This document shows positions 23,640 through 36,900 of a stretch of 64,000 nucleotides of DNA, one piece after another. Within the stretch, counting starts at the first letter, position 1. Each line of letters starts with the position of its first letter. The translations under genes and the position numbers were made by a program. The notes beneath the pieces are model-generated. The model ran no database searches and was not told the origin of the DNA. It saw only the letters and a list, made by a program, of their open reading frames with translations. The DNA lies in NCBI GenBank assembly GCA_013396635.1, contig WBMW01000147.1, positions 1,155,544-1,219,543 on the forward strand. The letters run 5' to 3'. The stretch comes from Penelope pileata (taxonomy: Eukaryota > Chordata > Aves > Galliformes > Cracidae).

Positions 23640-24520
23640 GCAGCAGGGACACAGCCATTGCCTGAGCCGTGCCCTGGGAGGCCCGCAGTTGGGCTGCGCT
23701 GCGGAGCGGCCCTCACAGGCGCAGGGCCTGCAGCGGCCGCACGCCGCGGGGAGCTGAGGGTCGCGGCCCCCGTGGAGGGGAGCGCCCCGCACGGCGCTCC
23801 GCAGCGCTCGGCCCAAGCCGCCGGCAGCCTGGGCCGGGCCGCACCTCCCGGCGCCCAGGGCCGACCCGTCCGCTCTCCCCCCAGGTAAAGGCTTCTCGGG
23901 TGCACCGCGGAGACCCTGCCGGGGTCTCTCACCCTGAAAGGAGGAAGCAGCGGCCGCCTCCCCTTCCGTCCGGGCCGTGAGGGAGCCCCGCGCCCAGAGC
24001 CCTTGGCCCCATCCCGGCCCCGCCGCTCACCGCTCGGCCTCGCCGCTCAGGCCACCCACAGTCACTGCCACTGCATCACCGGCGCCGGCACGCGGTGCCA
24101 CAGTCCGGCTGGGAAGCGCGCGCCGCACGGAACCATTGTTCTCCCTCCCCGCTTCCTCCCGTACAACCAGCACTCGGCCCTCAGGAGGGCGGCAGGGGGC
24201 CGGCCTGGTTTCTACCCGGCGCCACTTTAACGCTGAGCTGTCGCAGAAGAGCGACTTCCGGCGTCCGTCAGGTACCGGCGAGTGAGGGGCGGGACGCGGC
24301 GGCTCTGGGTGCACCGGGGGCGCCGGGGAGGGGCGGCCGAGGGGGGTTAAGGGGAGGCCTGGCCTGGCCTGGCCTGGCCTGGCCTGGCCTACGGGGGCCT
24401 GTCTTCGCCGGCAGCGCCGCTCGTGGCCTTGAGAGCCCCGTGCGGTGAGGGGCGGTCACGGGGCAGCGCTGTGCGTGCGGAGCTCGGGCCCGTGGGGGTG
24501 GGCGGAGGGGGGAACGACAA
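23640..24520. promoter_or_regulatory. CpG island, presumed bidirectional WARS1/WDR25 promoter
   Basis: A sharp change from A+T-rich sequence to very G+C- and CpG-rich sequence, with no TATA box seen. It contains several GGGGCGG-type SP1 boxes (near 24286, 24328 and 24447) and an ETS/GABP-type ACTTCCGG at 24254-24261. Minus-strand donor candidates for a WARS1 first exon are GAGCG|GTGAGC (exon end 24031) and CAGG|GTGAGA (23933). Plus-strand donor candidates for WDR25 are CAG|GTACCG (24271) and GCG|GTGAGG (24444); a further CAG|GTAAAG occurs at 23884. Long open frames here on both strands reflect base composition. No clear ISRE/GAS element was found by eye, although mammalian WARS1 is interferon-inducible. 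Confidence 0.8.
24356..24390. repeat. (GGCCT)7 pentanucleotide microsatellite
   Basis: Seven uninterrupted GGCCT units inside the CpG island, just downstream of the ETS-type site and upstream of the GCG|GTGAGG donor candidate. It may lie in the WDR25 first exon or intron. Such arrays are usually length-variable. Confidence 0.95.
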
Positions 24521-25308
24521 CCAAAAGCTGTGTGAAAACATCTCTGAGTTTCCTTGTTAGCTTAGTGTGCTATAAGTCACCTCGTTGATGAGTTAACAGG
24601 CTGAGGTCTGGTCCTGGTGAAGCACGCTGCGGTCTCTTGAGTTTTTCTGTAGTCGCAGCAACGTGCGGAGCTTTGGGCTGATGCTTCCCCTTTGGGCACA
24701 GGAGTGGAGTGGGAGGCAAGAGCTGACAGCGGTGCCTTGCTTCTGCAGGGACACTGAGGCTGTGGGTGTTATCTGCGGGGGGTGGGTGCCTGTGGGGCAC
24801 TGCACGCCGGCAGTTTCTTTCCAGTATCCCACGGGAAAGTTGTTCTTTGTTTTTGTTAACGCAAAGCTGTCCTGTACTTGCCTCAGAATGTCAACTTTAT
24901 GGTGTTTGTGTGTTGAAACAAAATAAAGTGGAAGTCTCACCCTCTCTCCTGGTGTATTTTCCTTGGTGGCTCTCAGCCAGAGATCAGCCCCTTGTCCTGT
25001 CAGCTCTCTGAAGGGGAGGAATTCTGGCTGGGTTCTGTTTGCTATGTTGCCGTGCAAACAGTAACCCCGGCTGTAACTGTTGCAACGCGCAGAGTGCTGG
25101 CCTTCACTGTAACCCTTTGTTTGATGGGAGGTTTCAAATGAAGCTGACTTGAAGGAAGGAGGACCTTTATTACTATTTTATTACTATTTTTACTGTTGTG
25201 AAAGGAATTGTCCTTGAAGGTTTTTTTTTTTTTTTTTTTTCAGACCCACATATTGTTTAAGTGAAATCCTGTTTTAGTAATTGAAGTTGTATTACTCAAA
25301 AAAGAATT

Positions 25309-25745
25309 TTCCCTTGCAGTTCCCTATGGTAGGTTGCACAGAAAAGAATCCACGCTGGTCTTGAATATCTCCAGAGAAGGAGATCCCACCACCTCTCTGA
25401 GTAGCCTGTTCCAGTGCTCTGTCACCCTCACTGTAAAGAAATATTTCCTCATGTTCGTATGGAGCTTTCTGTGTTCCAGTTTGTGCCATTTGCCCCTCGT
25501 CCTGTCAGTGGGCAATGCTGAAAAGAGCCTGGTTCCATCCCCTTGACTCCCACCCTTTAGATATCGATAAGCATTGATAAGATCCCCTCTCACAGGCAGA
25601 ACAGCCCCAGGTCTCTCAGCCTTTCTTCTTAAAGGAGATGCTCCAGGCCCCCAGTCATCTTTGCAGCCCTCTGGTGGACTCTCTAGCAGGGCAGTTGGGC
25701 CGGATGACCTCCAGAGGTCCCTTCTAACCCCTATGATTCTGTGTC
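25309..25745 (+). mobile_element. CR1 LINE with inverted 5' segment
   Basis: Positions 25309-25683 are CR1 ORF2 end sequence on the minus strand: GDGTRLFSALPTDRT, EHRKLHTNMRKYFFT and VTEHWNRLLREVVGSPSLE. Positions 25684-25745 are the CR1 3' end on the plus strand, AGCAGGGCAGTTGGGCCGGA through TATGATTCTGTG. Put end to end the two pieces are contiguous in the element: the inverted part stops just after the LCNLP segment and the plus part starts about there. The junction shares AGCAG with both partners. Confidence 0.85.
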
Positions 25746-26242
25746 TGTAAACTTCAGATAAAAACGAAACGTCCTCTAGAGGGAGATCTCGGTGCTTTTA
25801 TGTGCCAAAACGTCAGCCTCCTTGTTTCAGTAAAACATCCCGATCATTTGAAAAAGATCTGATGATGATGAACATGTATGCCTTAACAGGAATGTGGTTT
25901 TGTTTTTTACAAATTTTGTTACTGAACACAGACCACAGCCTGTGGTATGACACTTCTTGTTTTAATTCAAATAGATGTAATTCCAAAGTTAAATGAGTAA
26001 TCCCTGGAAGTTCCAATGCAGCAATGTTTGTAGGACTCTCATTTGTGGCATCAACTCTGCAAATGTGTATGTAGATAGTCTCATTTTTATCAAACTTTTG
26101 AGGATTGCTTCTTGTCTGACCTAGAGCAAACGTCTCGGAAGCTGATCTGAAGATGTTGTAGATTAAATTATTGTAGCATGGGGAGTGCTAACAGCTGAGT
26201 AAGAAAACAAAGCAGAAATAGTGTCCCATTTCCTCAATCTTA

Positions 26243-26729
26243 GAACACTATTTGATAGAGTAAATTCTGAGCTGCATAATACTATGTTTGAACACAGTGA
26301 CCATCATTAGCTATGAATTTTCGCCAGCAATGAACAAGAGCACACGTGCCATACTGGTAAAAATCTGAACCAGTGGAGGTGCCCCACTGTCAGTGTCATC
26401 ACTGCTGGAACACACCACCCACCACCTTGCTGTGCTCACATCCACAGTTTGCTCTCCAGAAACATTCAGCAAATGTCAATCAATGTCAGAGGGTGCCATT
26501 TTTTCTGCATGGAGGAATTCAATTCCACACCTTTGCTTCACACGCACGTTCACGTCAGGTGCTGTTTTGTCAGACTGCCCCTCTGCTGCCACGTGTTGTA
26601 CAGCAACAACATGGAATGGGATATTGGTGGGAAGGTTCAACCTTTGCTGCCATACCACCAACATCCGCCTCTGAGATTGTGGGCCAACATAATAAACCAG
26701 GAGGCATTACTTTCGGAACAACCTTCGTA
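26243..26729 (-). mobile_element. Galluhop-type mariner, internally deleted, one terminus missing
   Basis: Minus-strand element related to three other copies in the window. The right end carries the inverted terminal repeat as ATTACTTTCGGAACAACCTTC plus TA. The left end begins in the internal AACACTATTTGATAGAG and lacks its terminal repeat. On the minus strand it encodes a decayed transposase N-terminus (RCGIEFLHAEKMAPSDI), followed by a jump to the 3' end of the element, as in short non-autonomous copies. Confidence 0.85.
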
Positions 26730-27282
26730 CTATTTTAGTTGCCAATTGAACCCCGTCAGCGGTTGTCAATTGAACACTTAACAGCATGGATGATTTGAAA
26801 GAAATAGCTACTCTTAGTCTCACTCCAAAGTACTTGTAGTATTCATGTTCTTATAAATGAATATCCTAAAACACTGCGTAATTACATTTGCCTCTCGCTT
26901 GTGTGCAAGGAAGAGGGAGTGCTATTGCAAGCAAGGGGAAAGTGATTTGCAGTACTTGTGTTGCAATTCTGTTTTTCTTTCTGTACTCATTTTCATTTTT
27001 TGTGCTGTGCAAATGCATCTCTGTGATGCATTAAAAATGTATGCAAAGTGCTTGGAGGCAAATGATGGTGCATAATTGAATGTAGAGATGTGTTATAATA
27101 GAAAAACAAATTGCAGGAATAAAACAGTTAAGGATTGTAAGGAAAGCGTGTTTATACACTTAAGTTACTGAAATTGTAAGACCTATAATAAATTGTACTC
27201 TGAATGGTCAATTCTTTATTGTAGATCATTCTTTTGGAGGATTCCAGCACGAGATTTCTGGTGTCTGCTGTATGAAGCCATA

Positions 27283-27999
27283 ATGAGTTCATCTCTGGTT
27301 GCTTATGATGACTCAGACTCTGAGGCAGAAACCGAAAAGACTGAAGTCCTCGGTTCTTCCAGCAGACAAACCAGCCTTCCAAGTTCTTCTGTGAATCCTG
27401 TTCAGTACTTTGCACCTGGTGGTTTGGGTACAAAATCTACATATGAAACACAGCCTACCGAGAACACTGACAATTTTGGCATGAGCATTGTTTGCGAAGA
27501 TCCCCCTGAGCATTATGCACTGAGTAGTAACAGCAATTTGACATCTCCTTATTGTAGGAGAGCATACACCAGCCCTACTGCATTATTTATGCCCTACAAA
27601 AACTATGAACAGACATTGAGCTCTTCAAGAAACTCTGGAAATTGCACTTCCCAGAAGAGAACACATCAAGATAGTCCACCTGCCCTAAAAGGAATTAGAC
27701 CATATATCCCTAAAAGATTGCGTCAAGAAAATTCCAGTACCTATGAAAAAAAAGAGTCTGATCAAAGTGAAAGCTCCAGTTGTGATGTGAGGCTAGATGT
27801 ACCAGGAGAGCAGACTGTGAGAAAGATTTCTGAATTAATTAAGCCATATTTGGGATCCAAATATAAATTAACTGAAGTCCCAAAAAGCTTAATATTTCAT
27901 GTGTCTAAACACAGCGGTCCTGTTAATGAAATCCAGTGGTGTCCTGTACGAGAACAAAGTCATATGCTTCTCTCAGCTTCTATGGATAAAACAATCAAG
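27283..27999 (+). CDS. WDR25: WDR25 coding exon 1
   Basis: The exon begins at 27225 after the acceptor TTTATTGTAG. The 58-nt 5'UTR part contains a 3-codon upstream ORF (ATG AAG CCA TAA, 27272-27283) whose stop overlaps the main start as TAATG. The protein begins MSSSLVAYDDSDSEAETEKT; the human protein begins MASLVAYDDSDSEAETE, which fixes the start. The frame is open further upstream, but that part precedes the acceptor. The exon ends ATC AAG|GTAATG, phase 0. Residues about 60-190 are Ser/Thr/Asn-rich and look disordered. Confidence 0.95.
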
Positions 28000-30900
28000 G
28001 TAATGTAAAAAAAGATGCTTTCTGGACTTATCAACAGGCTTAAAAATACTGTCTTAAGAATGATCTTCTGGGAATAGCATTGTTGCTCTTGTGGTTGGTA
28101 GTTGCCACGTATTGAGAATTGGAGGAGATGCTTTTCAGTACCAGACCTGTTAGGAACTCTCAGCCTAATCCTTTATTGTACATACAGTCCAATTACTTCA
28201 GAATGCTTTTTTTTGTATTAGCCATGTCAGTGTTTTAGATCTTAATTTAAGAAGTTGGATTTCTACTGAGTCATTTCTTGTAATCTGTGTTAATGTTAGG
28301 TTTTCATTACTTCTTCCTTTTTAATGTTGCAATGGCTGTAAACACTGTGGTCTGCATGCAGATTATGCCTCAAGTCATTAAACAGCTGACTACTGGCACT
28401 AGAATAACATTTTGAGGAACTTCACATTTCTGACAGACCAAAGAGACTACTGCTGCAGGTGCTCTGCTGGGTCTACTGCATCTGTGTTCTGTCATGGTCT
28501 AGGGAGTCTTTTGACTCTGAGTTTGTTTCAGAGGTTAAATACTCAATAGTTAGTGTGTTTTCCTTCTAACTTCAGTGAATTTGGTTTCATTTCTTTGTTA
28601 ATTTAGTCACTCCAGTAAGTCTTACTTTTACTTTTGTAATCATAGAATATCATATATCCTTAGGGACCCACAAGGATCATTGAGTCCAGCTTCTGGCTCC
28701 ACACAGGACCATCCAAAATTCAATCCCTATGAGAGCACTGTCCAAACATTCTTTGAACTCCAGCAGCTTGCGGCCGTGCCCACTGCCCTGTGGAGCTTGC
28801 TCCATGCCTCTGGTGAAGAACCTTTTCCTAACCCCCAGCCTGACCCTCCTCTGACGCAGCTCCATGCCATTCTCTAAAAATTTCTTCTCAAAGTCAGAGT
28901 CTTTAAGTAAATCTTACTAAGTAACGAAGCAAAAAAAGTCTTTGTACCAGCATACTTCTAAAACCAAATGAGAGGAGGGAACTTCAAAATTTAATTTGAA
29001 TTCTGATTTAATCTTACAGATTGTTTCCTTCCATCCCTCTCCCCCCGAGTTCTTACCAAAATTGTGTTTTCTTTGCCCATTTGATGTTTTATTTGCAGTA
29101 GATAATTTAGTTTCATTTAGCTTGACTTATTTTTTTTCTTACCTTAGAATTGTTTATTTTCTTTCTCCTTCCCCTTGTTTTGCCATGGGGCCTTGTGAAG
29201 CAAGTGCTGACCTCACATCTTTGCAGCAGTGGTGTTCTTGAATCTTAGACACAGATTCAGATATTTTTCCTTGATGTCTGTTAAGGCATTAGAAAATGCT
29301 AGGCACAGAAAAGAAAAAACAGGACCTATAGCATGAATAAAACTTCCTCCTCTCCATTGCTTCACTTGTATTTTCTTAATTTCACTTTTAGCCACCATAA
29401 CCTGTCAAACTATCAAAGTTTGAATACTTTGAGCATTTTTGTACATCTATTTCATAAAAGTATAATAAAAGAAAAAAGTACCTTTATTTTTCATTACAAG
29501 TCTTCCTTAACATACTGAATAATTTAAGTCTTGGCCGCTATCTGAAGAACAGCCTTAGAAGGAAAATACTAAGATATGCAAAAAGTGCTGATGGATGTTT
29601 TTGGTAAGCTGCAATGTATATCTGGATTGTGCAAAGCTATATGTACTTTTGACTTCAGTATGTCTCATTTTGACTTTGTCATACCACTGTCATACCACGT
29701 TTAATGGTTGTTTACTACCCCAGAGCCTCTTTTCAATTATGAGTGAATGTAATTGTGGATGTGCTAAATTTGGTAAAAAATCTAAAATGAAAGTTGTCAT
29801 TGCTATGTACAATTATTAAAAAATGTGAATAGTAGCCCGTCTATTTTGTTCTATGAAGGAAGAAATGTTTGCTCCTTTATTTCCTAAAGCAGCATTACCA
29901 CCCCTGATTGGAAGCAGTCTTTAATAGTAAAGCTGTTTTTTGAAGGAATGTATTTGCTTTAGGTGCCCCAAAACATGGAAATTCAGTGTAAATGGAGTGT
30001 GACAACAGTGGCAACACTTCAGCCTACAGGAGTCTAGAACATTAATAAAGTGACAATGTAACTATTATGAAGCCTATTAAAATGCATTTCAGTGTTTCGA
30101 AAGGTAGTCTGTAGAGGAATGTCTAGAAATACTTGTTACTGTTTTTTCATAATGAAATTGAAGACTGATGGTATGAGCAGTAGCGTCTTTGATCTGTGCC
30201 TTTGTACGTGTACCTTGAAAGCCAGTAGAGGGCAGAGTTAGATTAAACATTGTCTTGATGTTATGAAACTAATTTCTCTAACTTTCTAGGGTCATGAGCC
30301 CATAAATCTCTAATGACTGTGACATCAATAGTTTATCTTCTGGGAATTTTTTGGCTCTCTGCCACTGCCTGGAGTTGTCCATTTACTGGTGTAAGCATAA
30401 AACAAGCAATTGAAAACAGGTGTAGATGTACTGTTTTTTTCTTCTTCCCCTCAATCCTGTACCTTTCTTCAGTTTTTCCTTTGTTGTTTTCTTCCAAAAA
30501 CACCTGCTTAGAATTACTAGTTTAAATCCAGGCAATGAAAGCTCATTTCTCTTTTTAATGGGAATATCCATGGCAACAGACATTCAGGATGTCTGCAGTA
30601 TTTACCTAGAGCACCTGATTTGGATAAGATTCAAAACACAGTTAGAAACCTAAAATCTCTGTATAATCAAGGTGAGCAGACGATCCAGAACCAGAAAACT
30701 ATGTGCTTCCAGTTAATTGTGTATAACTCCAAATGAATGTTTTTATGTAAATATCTTGGATTCAGTCCTCTGTGCAGCAAGATATTTATTTATCTCCAAT
30801 ATCTGGAGATTTCTCAGAAATGAGAGTTCTGTCTGAGCAGCTCAGACTGTGGCATTCGTTGTTTAGTTTTGATTCAATCAGAAGATCTATAGCCATTTGC

Positions 30901-33900
30901 ATTTTTTGTATTATTTAGCCAAATGGTTTTGCATCTTTTTTGTTCATCTGTGTTTAAATATTCTCTTAAATTTTTCATCACAAACTAAGAATTTCCCTTC
31001 TTGGGAAAGGATTTTGGTGTTGTTGTGGAGAAGAAAGGAATACTTGGAATTTATTATCTTAATTTAGATATCTTAGTTTCTTTATTCCCATCTAAACTAT
31101 TGTGAATAAATAATCACTGCATGCTTTATATTCCATATCACACAAGGATATATCTCAAACATATGGATTACGCTTTTTTTAAAATCTATCTTGTTTAAAC
31201 TGGAGAAGATAAGTCTTCTTTTTGTGTTCTCTCAGTTTAACCAGTATACACTTGATGATATTCTTTATGAATCACTTCAAGTCATGCTACAATGTTTGCA
31301 AAAATTCAGTTGATTTTTTCAGTCTGTGTTGTCTGAAGAACAAGCTACTGTTGGGAAAGGTATTCTGAAGCAGTTTGTATAAATTCTTTAATATTTAGGA
31401 AGAAATTCACATTTTCAGAGGTTTCTGTACTTTTCCATTAAAAGTCTTTAAATTTTTTTTTGTGTGTATGGCTGTATTTCAAAACAAATAGAACAGTTAT
31501 CAACTGGTACTGCTGGAAACAATCGGTTAGCAGCTCAGGGGTATAATACTCCAGAGTGATGCTTCTACCAGCAGATGGGGCTCTTCAGCATCTTAGAAAG
31601 GCATGGTAACTAAATCGCTCTTTTAAAGAATGGAAGACTTTAATATTTGCCTCCATTTTGTGTGTTGAAAGACATTAGTTTATGCACGTGTTGCAAACCA
31701 TATAAGAAAACTTCATAGGGGCTTGAAAGTAAGGTAGAACTTTAGATGGGAAGCATCGTGTATTGTAGATGAGTTACCCACAGTTCATCTTCCAACCTGG
31801 AAGACTTTGTAGAAAATTTCATGATAAGCTTAAAGGTTGTAGGGAATGAAGGGGAGGCAGGAGGGAAGCTCGAATTTAGGCTTTGGCAATAGTTTTTTTA
31901 CCCTCAATTTTCTTTGAATTTTTAGCTTCCCTTCCAAAGAAGAAGCTTTTGCCAGTGGTAAAAAAGGCAAGAAACTTGATTCAAATTAGGGAAAGTGCTG
32001 TTGGGACCTCTTAGTGTGGCAATGCTCTTCTTCTCTAATGCATTCTAACTGTATTTGCAGCGGCTTATGTTTCTAGTTTAAGTACATATTTCAAGGTTTC
32101 TGAACGAGGTCGCCTCAACGTTTCTTTAAACCGATTCAAATCTGTTTTCTTGTGATAATACCTTTTCGTCTGTACCCTCTGTTTCAATCACTGCCGTAGC
32201 TGAAATTTAGAATGCTACTGCCACTTTTGGTTTTGTCTACTTAAACATAGAAATAATGGCTGTGATTTTAATATTGTCAAGTAAGTTTTGTATACATTTT
32301 GAGACTCAACACAGTTACTAAAGGTACCTTATTTTTGTAGTGCTACAGTATTTTCTAGAAATCAGACCTTCATAGAATCATAGAATGGTTCAGGTTGGAA
32401 GGGTCCTTGTTTACATATATCTGGTTTAGAACTCCAAATATGGAATCCTAGATCATAGGTTATCATTGAATATTTGTCTTAAGTAGCAGGGTATATAAAA
32501 AGTTGTCCCTTGAATGACATGTTTACTGATGGCAGAAACCACTTCATTCACATTGTTAGTATTTTTTATTTGGAAGACCAAATAGTTGCGTAGAGCCCCA
32601 GGAAAGTAAATGTTTTCACTAGGTTTTGATGGTGATCTTAGTTTTTTTGATAATTGTTCATAACTTCAAAGATAACTCTGTGACTGGCTTTATTTTTGGT
32701 ATTTTATTTTTTGTACTTTGAAAGGTAACATCTTTATACAGTTATCTGTATAAAGTGAGCTTTTAGTTGTGTACCTTGTTTTCTCTTTAAAATGCTGGCA
32801 ATGCGGCAGGTACTCATTGCAAAATATTTCTTCATTTTCAGTACTTTCACGTTGCATAGAAGAACAGGATCAAGGAAAGAAAGAACTTTGACTCTTCAGC
32901 ATACAAATCTATGCTAATAGAAGTTTGATGGGATGACTTGTAGCACATTGGAAGTTTTTCTTATGCTTTTTAGTCTCCGCTTGCCTACTTGTTCTGCAAC
33001 TTAGCTGAAAGACAGCTGAATCTGTGGAAGGAAAGTCAGTTTTTAAGATTAGTTTAGTAGTGTCAGCCTTTTCAGAGGTGTTGCATACTTCTGGTTGAGA
33101 CCAAGGCTCTGTCTAGCCCAGTGGTCACTTTCTAGAAGAATTCATAAGTAGATGCCAAGAGAAAATGAACACAACTAAAATTTATGGTGCCTTTAAGTCC
33201 TCCTCTGGCCTATGCTTGTTTGAAAGTCAGGGGATTTGAGAGCTCCAAAGCAGTTCATCTTTGTAACTTGCTAACTCTGTAGATCTCTGCCAGATTCTTC
33301 TCTGGTCTTATGAGACTATCTTGTCTCTTGGTGTTAGCACCAGGATGATATATTATTTATTCTGGTCAAATCTAATATATGGATTTTACTTCCTGGAGTG
33401 TGTCAAATAATACAAGAATTACTACTTTTTTTTCCCCTGCATTTTCAAAACCATTTATTCTTTTATTGTATGTTCTGCAAGAGAAAGATGACATAGTAGT
33501 ATGTTGGAGGAATTTGTTATTCTTGATCCTGCTGTATCAGGCTGAAAGCAATGGAACATGATAGCCTCTATTCATCCATTCAATGTGTGTAACATTGGTA
33601 GTGGCAACAGAGACTTCCTGGACGTTGCTGTTACTCTGTCAGAGTAACAAGTTCTAACATTTGTTTTCAAGCACTGTGCAAGCAATTCATTTGAAAGAGC
33701 CAGTATAGGTAGTGTTCTGCAACATGGTTCCATTACTTGCTATTTATATGGGACTGAATTTAGGCTGCCAGCTTGGTTCCTGTAAGCTCACAGGTAGCTG
33801 CCACCACTAGGCTGGATTCAAACTATTCACTGAGAGTATGAGATATTGCACTGCTAGTACCCTAAGCATTCTGGTTTTTAGATTCATTTTAAAATCTGTG

Positions 33901-36900
33901 GCAATGCTCCTTTAACTATTGCTGATGCAGAAGATGAGATTCTAGGGAGTCTTTCTTTTAAGTGCATGTGTTCTACTTAAATTGAAAAACTTTCAAAGTG
34001 ACTTATTGAATGTCAGTGCACTTCTAATGCTGTATTGTATAAATAACAGTAAGTTCTACCCATTATCTTGGAAGTGGCAAAGAAACTCATTTTGGTGTCT
34101 GTGCTGCTCACCTGGGCATGTGGAAAATAGCATTATCATTCTCTTGTTGAAGATGCTATTGTTGAAAAGTCTACTAAATAGGCTATTTGGAAATACTGAA
34201 GCTGACTTTTCTTAATGGTGCCTTGTTCCCTCTTCTGTTTAGCACAACGTAGATTTTTTTTCCAGGGTTTTTGAGCTCAGAGATTGTTAGAATGGGAGTA
34301 CACTTATTTGATAGCTGCATGTATAGCAATGCTAGTTTATTGAGTGCTGAAAATGCTTCTTTGTATGCCTTATCTTTTTATAACAAAATTATGTCAGATA
34401 ATTGTTGCCCAAAATGCTTATTTTATATGGAAGGGAACATCATGCAGGAAGGAGTGTGTTTGACCATCATAGGGGAAATGCTAGGTCACGTCCTGAATCT
34501 GTGATTGAGCAGCTGGAGTAAAGGCTGTGGCTGCCTGGGAAGCACAGGCAGATTGTTTGCACCTGTGCTCCCCAGGGGACTGGAAGGGGTGGGCCCAGGG
34601 TGGGGCTGCCCTGGGCTCATTTAAGGGCCTGCCACGGAGAGAAGTACTTCTTGATCAGTGGTTGGCTGTTCTTTGGGGGGNGTGGGAGACTGCCGCTCGT
34701 TGGTTGTGTAAGTAAGAACTTCTATGAAATTTCTGTTTATGCCTATTGTTAAACCCTCAGATACTTTGCCTAGAATCACAAAGAATCTGTCTGAAGCAAT
34801 TTTGCTGCTTGATTTGCAAAACAACCATCAACAAAATCTTCTGTGTTTCTGTCAAGACTGTGATATGGGTCAGGATGTAATAGCCAGCTCTTACACAACC
34901 GTTCTGCAAAAGTGTTGACACAAGTTGGCACAGAACAATCCACAAAGGTGGTGAATTTTCATCTCTTCATCACTAAATTTGGGTAGGAGTTGTTTTACAT
35001 CTTGGTGTGTTAATACCTAGATATGTTTAGAGATTGTTGTTACATAGAGATTTATTTTTTAATTATTTTCTTGCTTCCAGCAATGCTGTTGTCAAGGAAA
35101 CAGAAATCCTTGTAATGCCTTTGTTCACTTTCTCAGAATCCACAGCTGGAGATGACTTATATAGTTTTTATTATGTTCTTAGTAGTTGACACACTCTCAT
35201 GCCTCAAAGGATTTTTCAAAGGAGTATGTTTCTTTGAGTATAAATAGCAGCATCCTGATCTCTCCGCTGCTTGATAGACCATTGTTTTCTTTCCTTCTTA
35301 GTTAAAATGAATCAAATTCAGTGCTCCATTTGACTGGAATTTATGCTAACACTTGTGTGAGAAATGTCATTAACAAAAAAAGGGGCAAAAAATCAGTGAA
35401 TCTCAGCTTCTGGATTAGATTTCCTGTTCTGTAAGGGTGTTGGTTTTACTTTGCACTTGGAAGTGTTTCCAGAATTGTGGTCCCAGTAAGGTATACTAGA
35501 GCAGTGTACCGTCTACCAGAAGTGGTGTCTCAATGAGATTTTCCTATTTCATCGCCGTTACAGCTAACGTGCCTGTGTTTTCCAAAATAAGTGGGAGTTA
35601 CCTAAAGAAAAGTTCAGGGGAAAAAAAGTTGTAAAACAGTAGAACTGACAGAGACTAGCTGTATCCTGAGGCTGGCTGGCTGTGGACTCTCTTTAATTCT
35701 TCCATCCTTCAGGTCTCCTGCAATGTCTTTCCCTTTACTCAACTGCTTAGTTTGATTAAGTCTTGAGGGGGAATAAAGTCCTTCCCAGAACTCTGTGAAA
35801 TTGGGTTGAGATTGAGCAATAGGTGCAAAGTGTCCACAGGTGACAAGCACAGATGTGGCTCTTATGACATTTCACAAGCTTTTTTCTCTGCTGAGATCCA
35901 GAAAGATGGAGTGTTGGGTATTCTTACAGTGATGTAGAAGAATTCTATTTCTTCATGTTACAAGGAATTAATTTTGGTCACTTGTGTTATTAGTTATAGA
36001 AATATCAAGTACTTCTCTGACTTCTGTTTGTGGATTGCTGAATTTTGTACATCCTTTCCGCTAAGAGTTCTTGCAGATGTTCACAAACTGTCTCTTATGT
36101 GGGCTTTAGCAAACTAATAAGCAACTTTGTCCTCCCCACAGCATAGCAAACCTTTTACCAGAAGGAAAAAGTCAGTGCCAGAGATGTCAATGGAGCAGTG
36201 TCCCTAACAGATCTTAACTGATAATATCATAAACTAAACCCTCCAATCACATGCAGGATCTCTGTGGACAGCTTCTATATGGAGCATAGCATCACCTCAG
36301 GTGGGAGAAGCATATGGTGATGTTATCCCACTTCCAGATGCTTTGCTCCTGGTAAAGTGATTTTTGAAGCTTGGAAGAAATGGAGCTAGAATAGCTCTGC
36401 GTTCTGAGGTTACATTAATACATTGTGGGTGTCTCAGTTTTGTCACCAACTGAGAAATTCCAAACGTGTTTGCTGTTTAAAAATATAAATAACAGCAGTG
36501 TAAACTTCTTTTCTAGAAGTCTAACTTTATTGATGCATCTTACATACTGCTATATACATTTATTTTTAAAAAATCTCCTAAGATAAGATGTAAGACATCT
36601 TATGACTCGCATTCCTTACCTCTCTTGGTCTGTCAATGTTGTCAAGGAAACAAATCTTTCAGAAGCTTTGCTCTACTTCTTGAGGTTCTACAGGGAGATT
36701 ACTTCTGTTGGATTTGTCCAGCATCAGGAGTAAAAACAATTTCCCTGAAGTTTCTATTACTTTGAGTATGTTTGTGCCCTTGCTTTTTTTTTTTTTTTTT
36801 AGCACACTTTATTTTTAGCATATGAATTTTTAGATGTGACTTTAAGGTCATAGTATCAGTAAATGTACCAAAGGTGGTTGACTTTTGATCTTTAGATGAA

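Larger units (their letters stand above)
24521..27224. other. WDR25 5' intron
   Basis: Between the CpG island and the first WDR25 coding exon. It holds a CR1 with an inverted 5' part (25309-25745), an internally deleted mariner (26243-26729) and otherwise unique sequence. A further noncoding WDR25 exon cannot be excluded. Confidence 0.7.

Noticed and set aside
22600..24300. Looked for an interferon response element (GAAANNGAAA) near WARS1
   Set aside because: No convincing match was found by eye; GGAAAGGAAAGGAA near 22140 has the wrong spacing.
23579..24459. Several long open frames on both strands in the CpG island
   Set aside because: High G+C sequence lacks stops by chance. The frames overlap on opposite strands, are Pro/Arg/Ala-rich and match no known protein.
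27193..27282. In-frame N-terminal extension of WDR25 upstream of MSSSLVAYDD
   Set aside because: A strong acceptor at 27223-27224 lies inside it, and family similarity begins only at the inner ATG.
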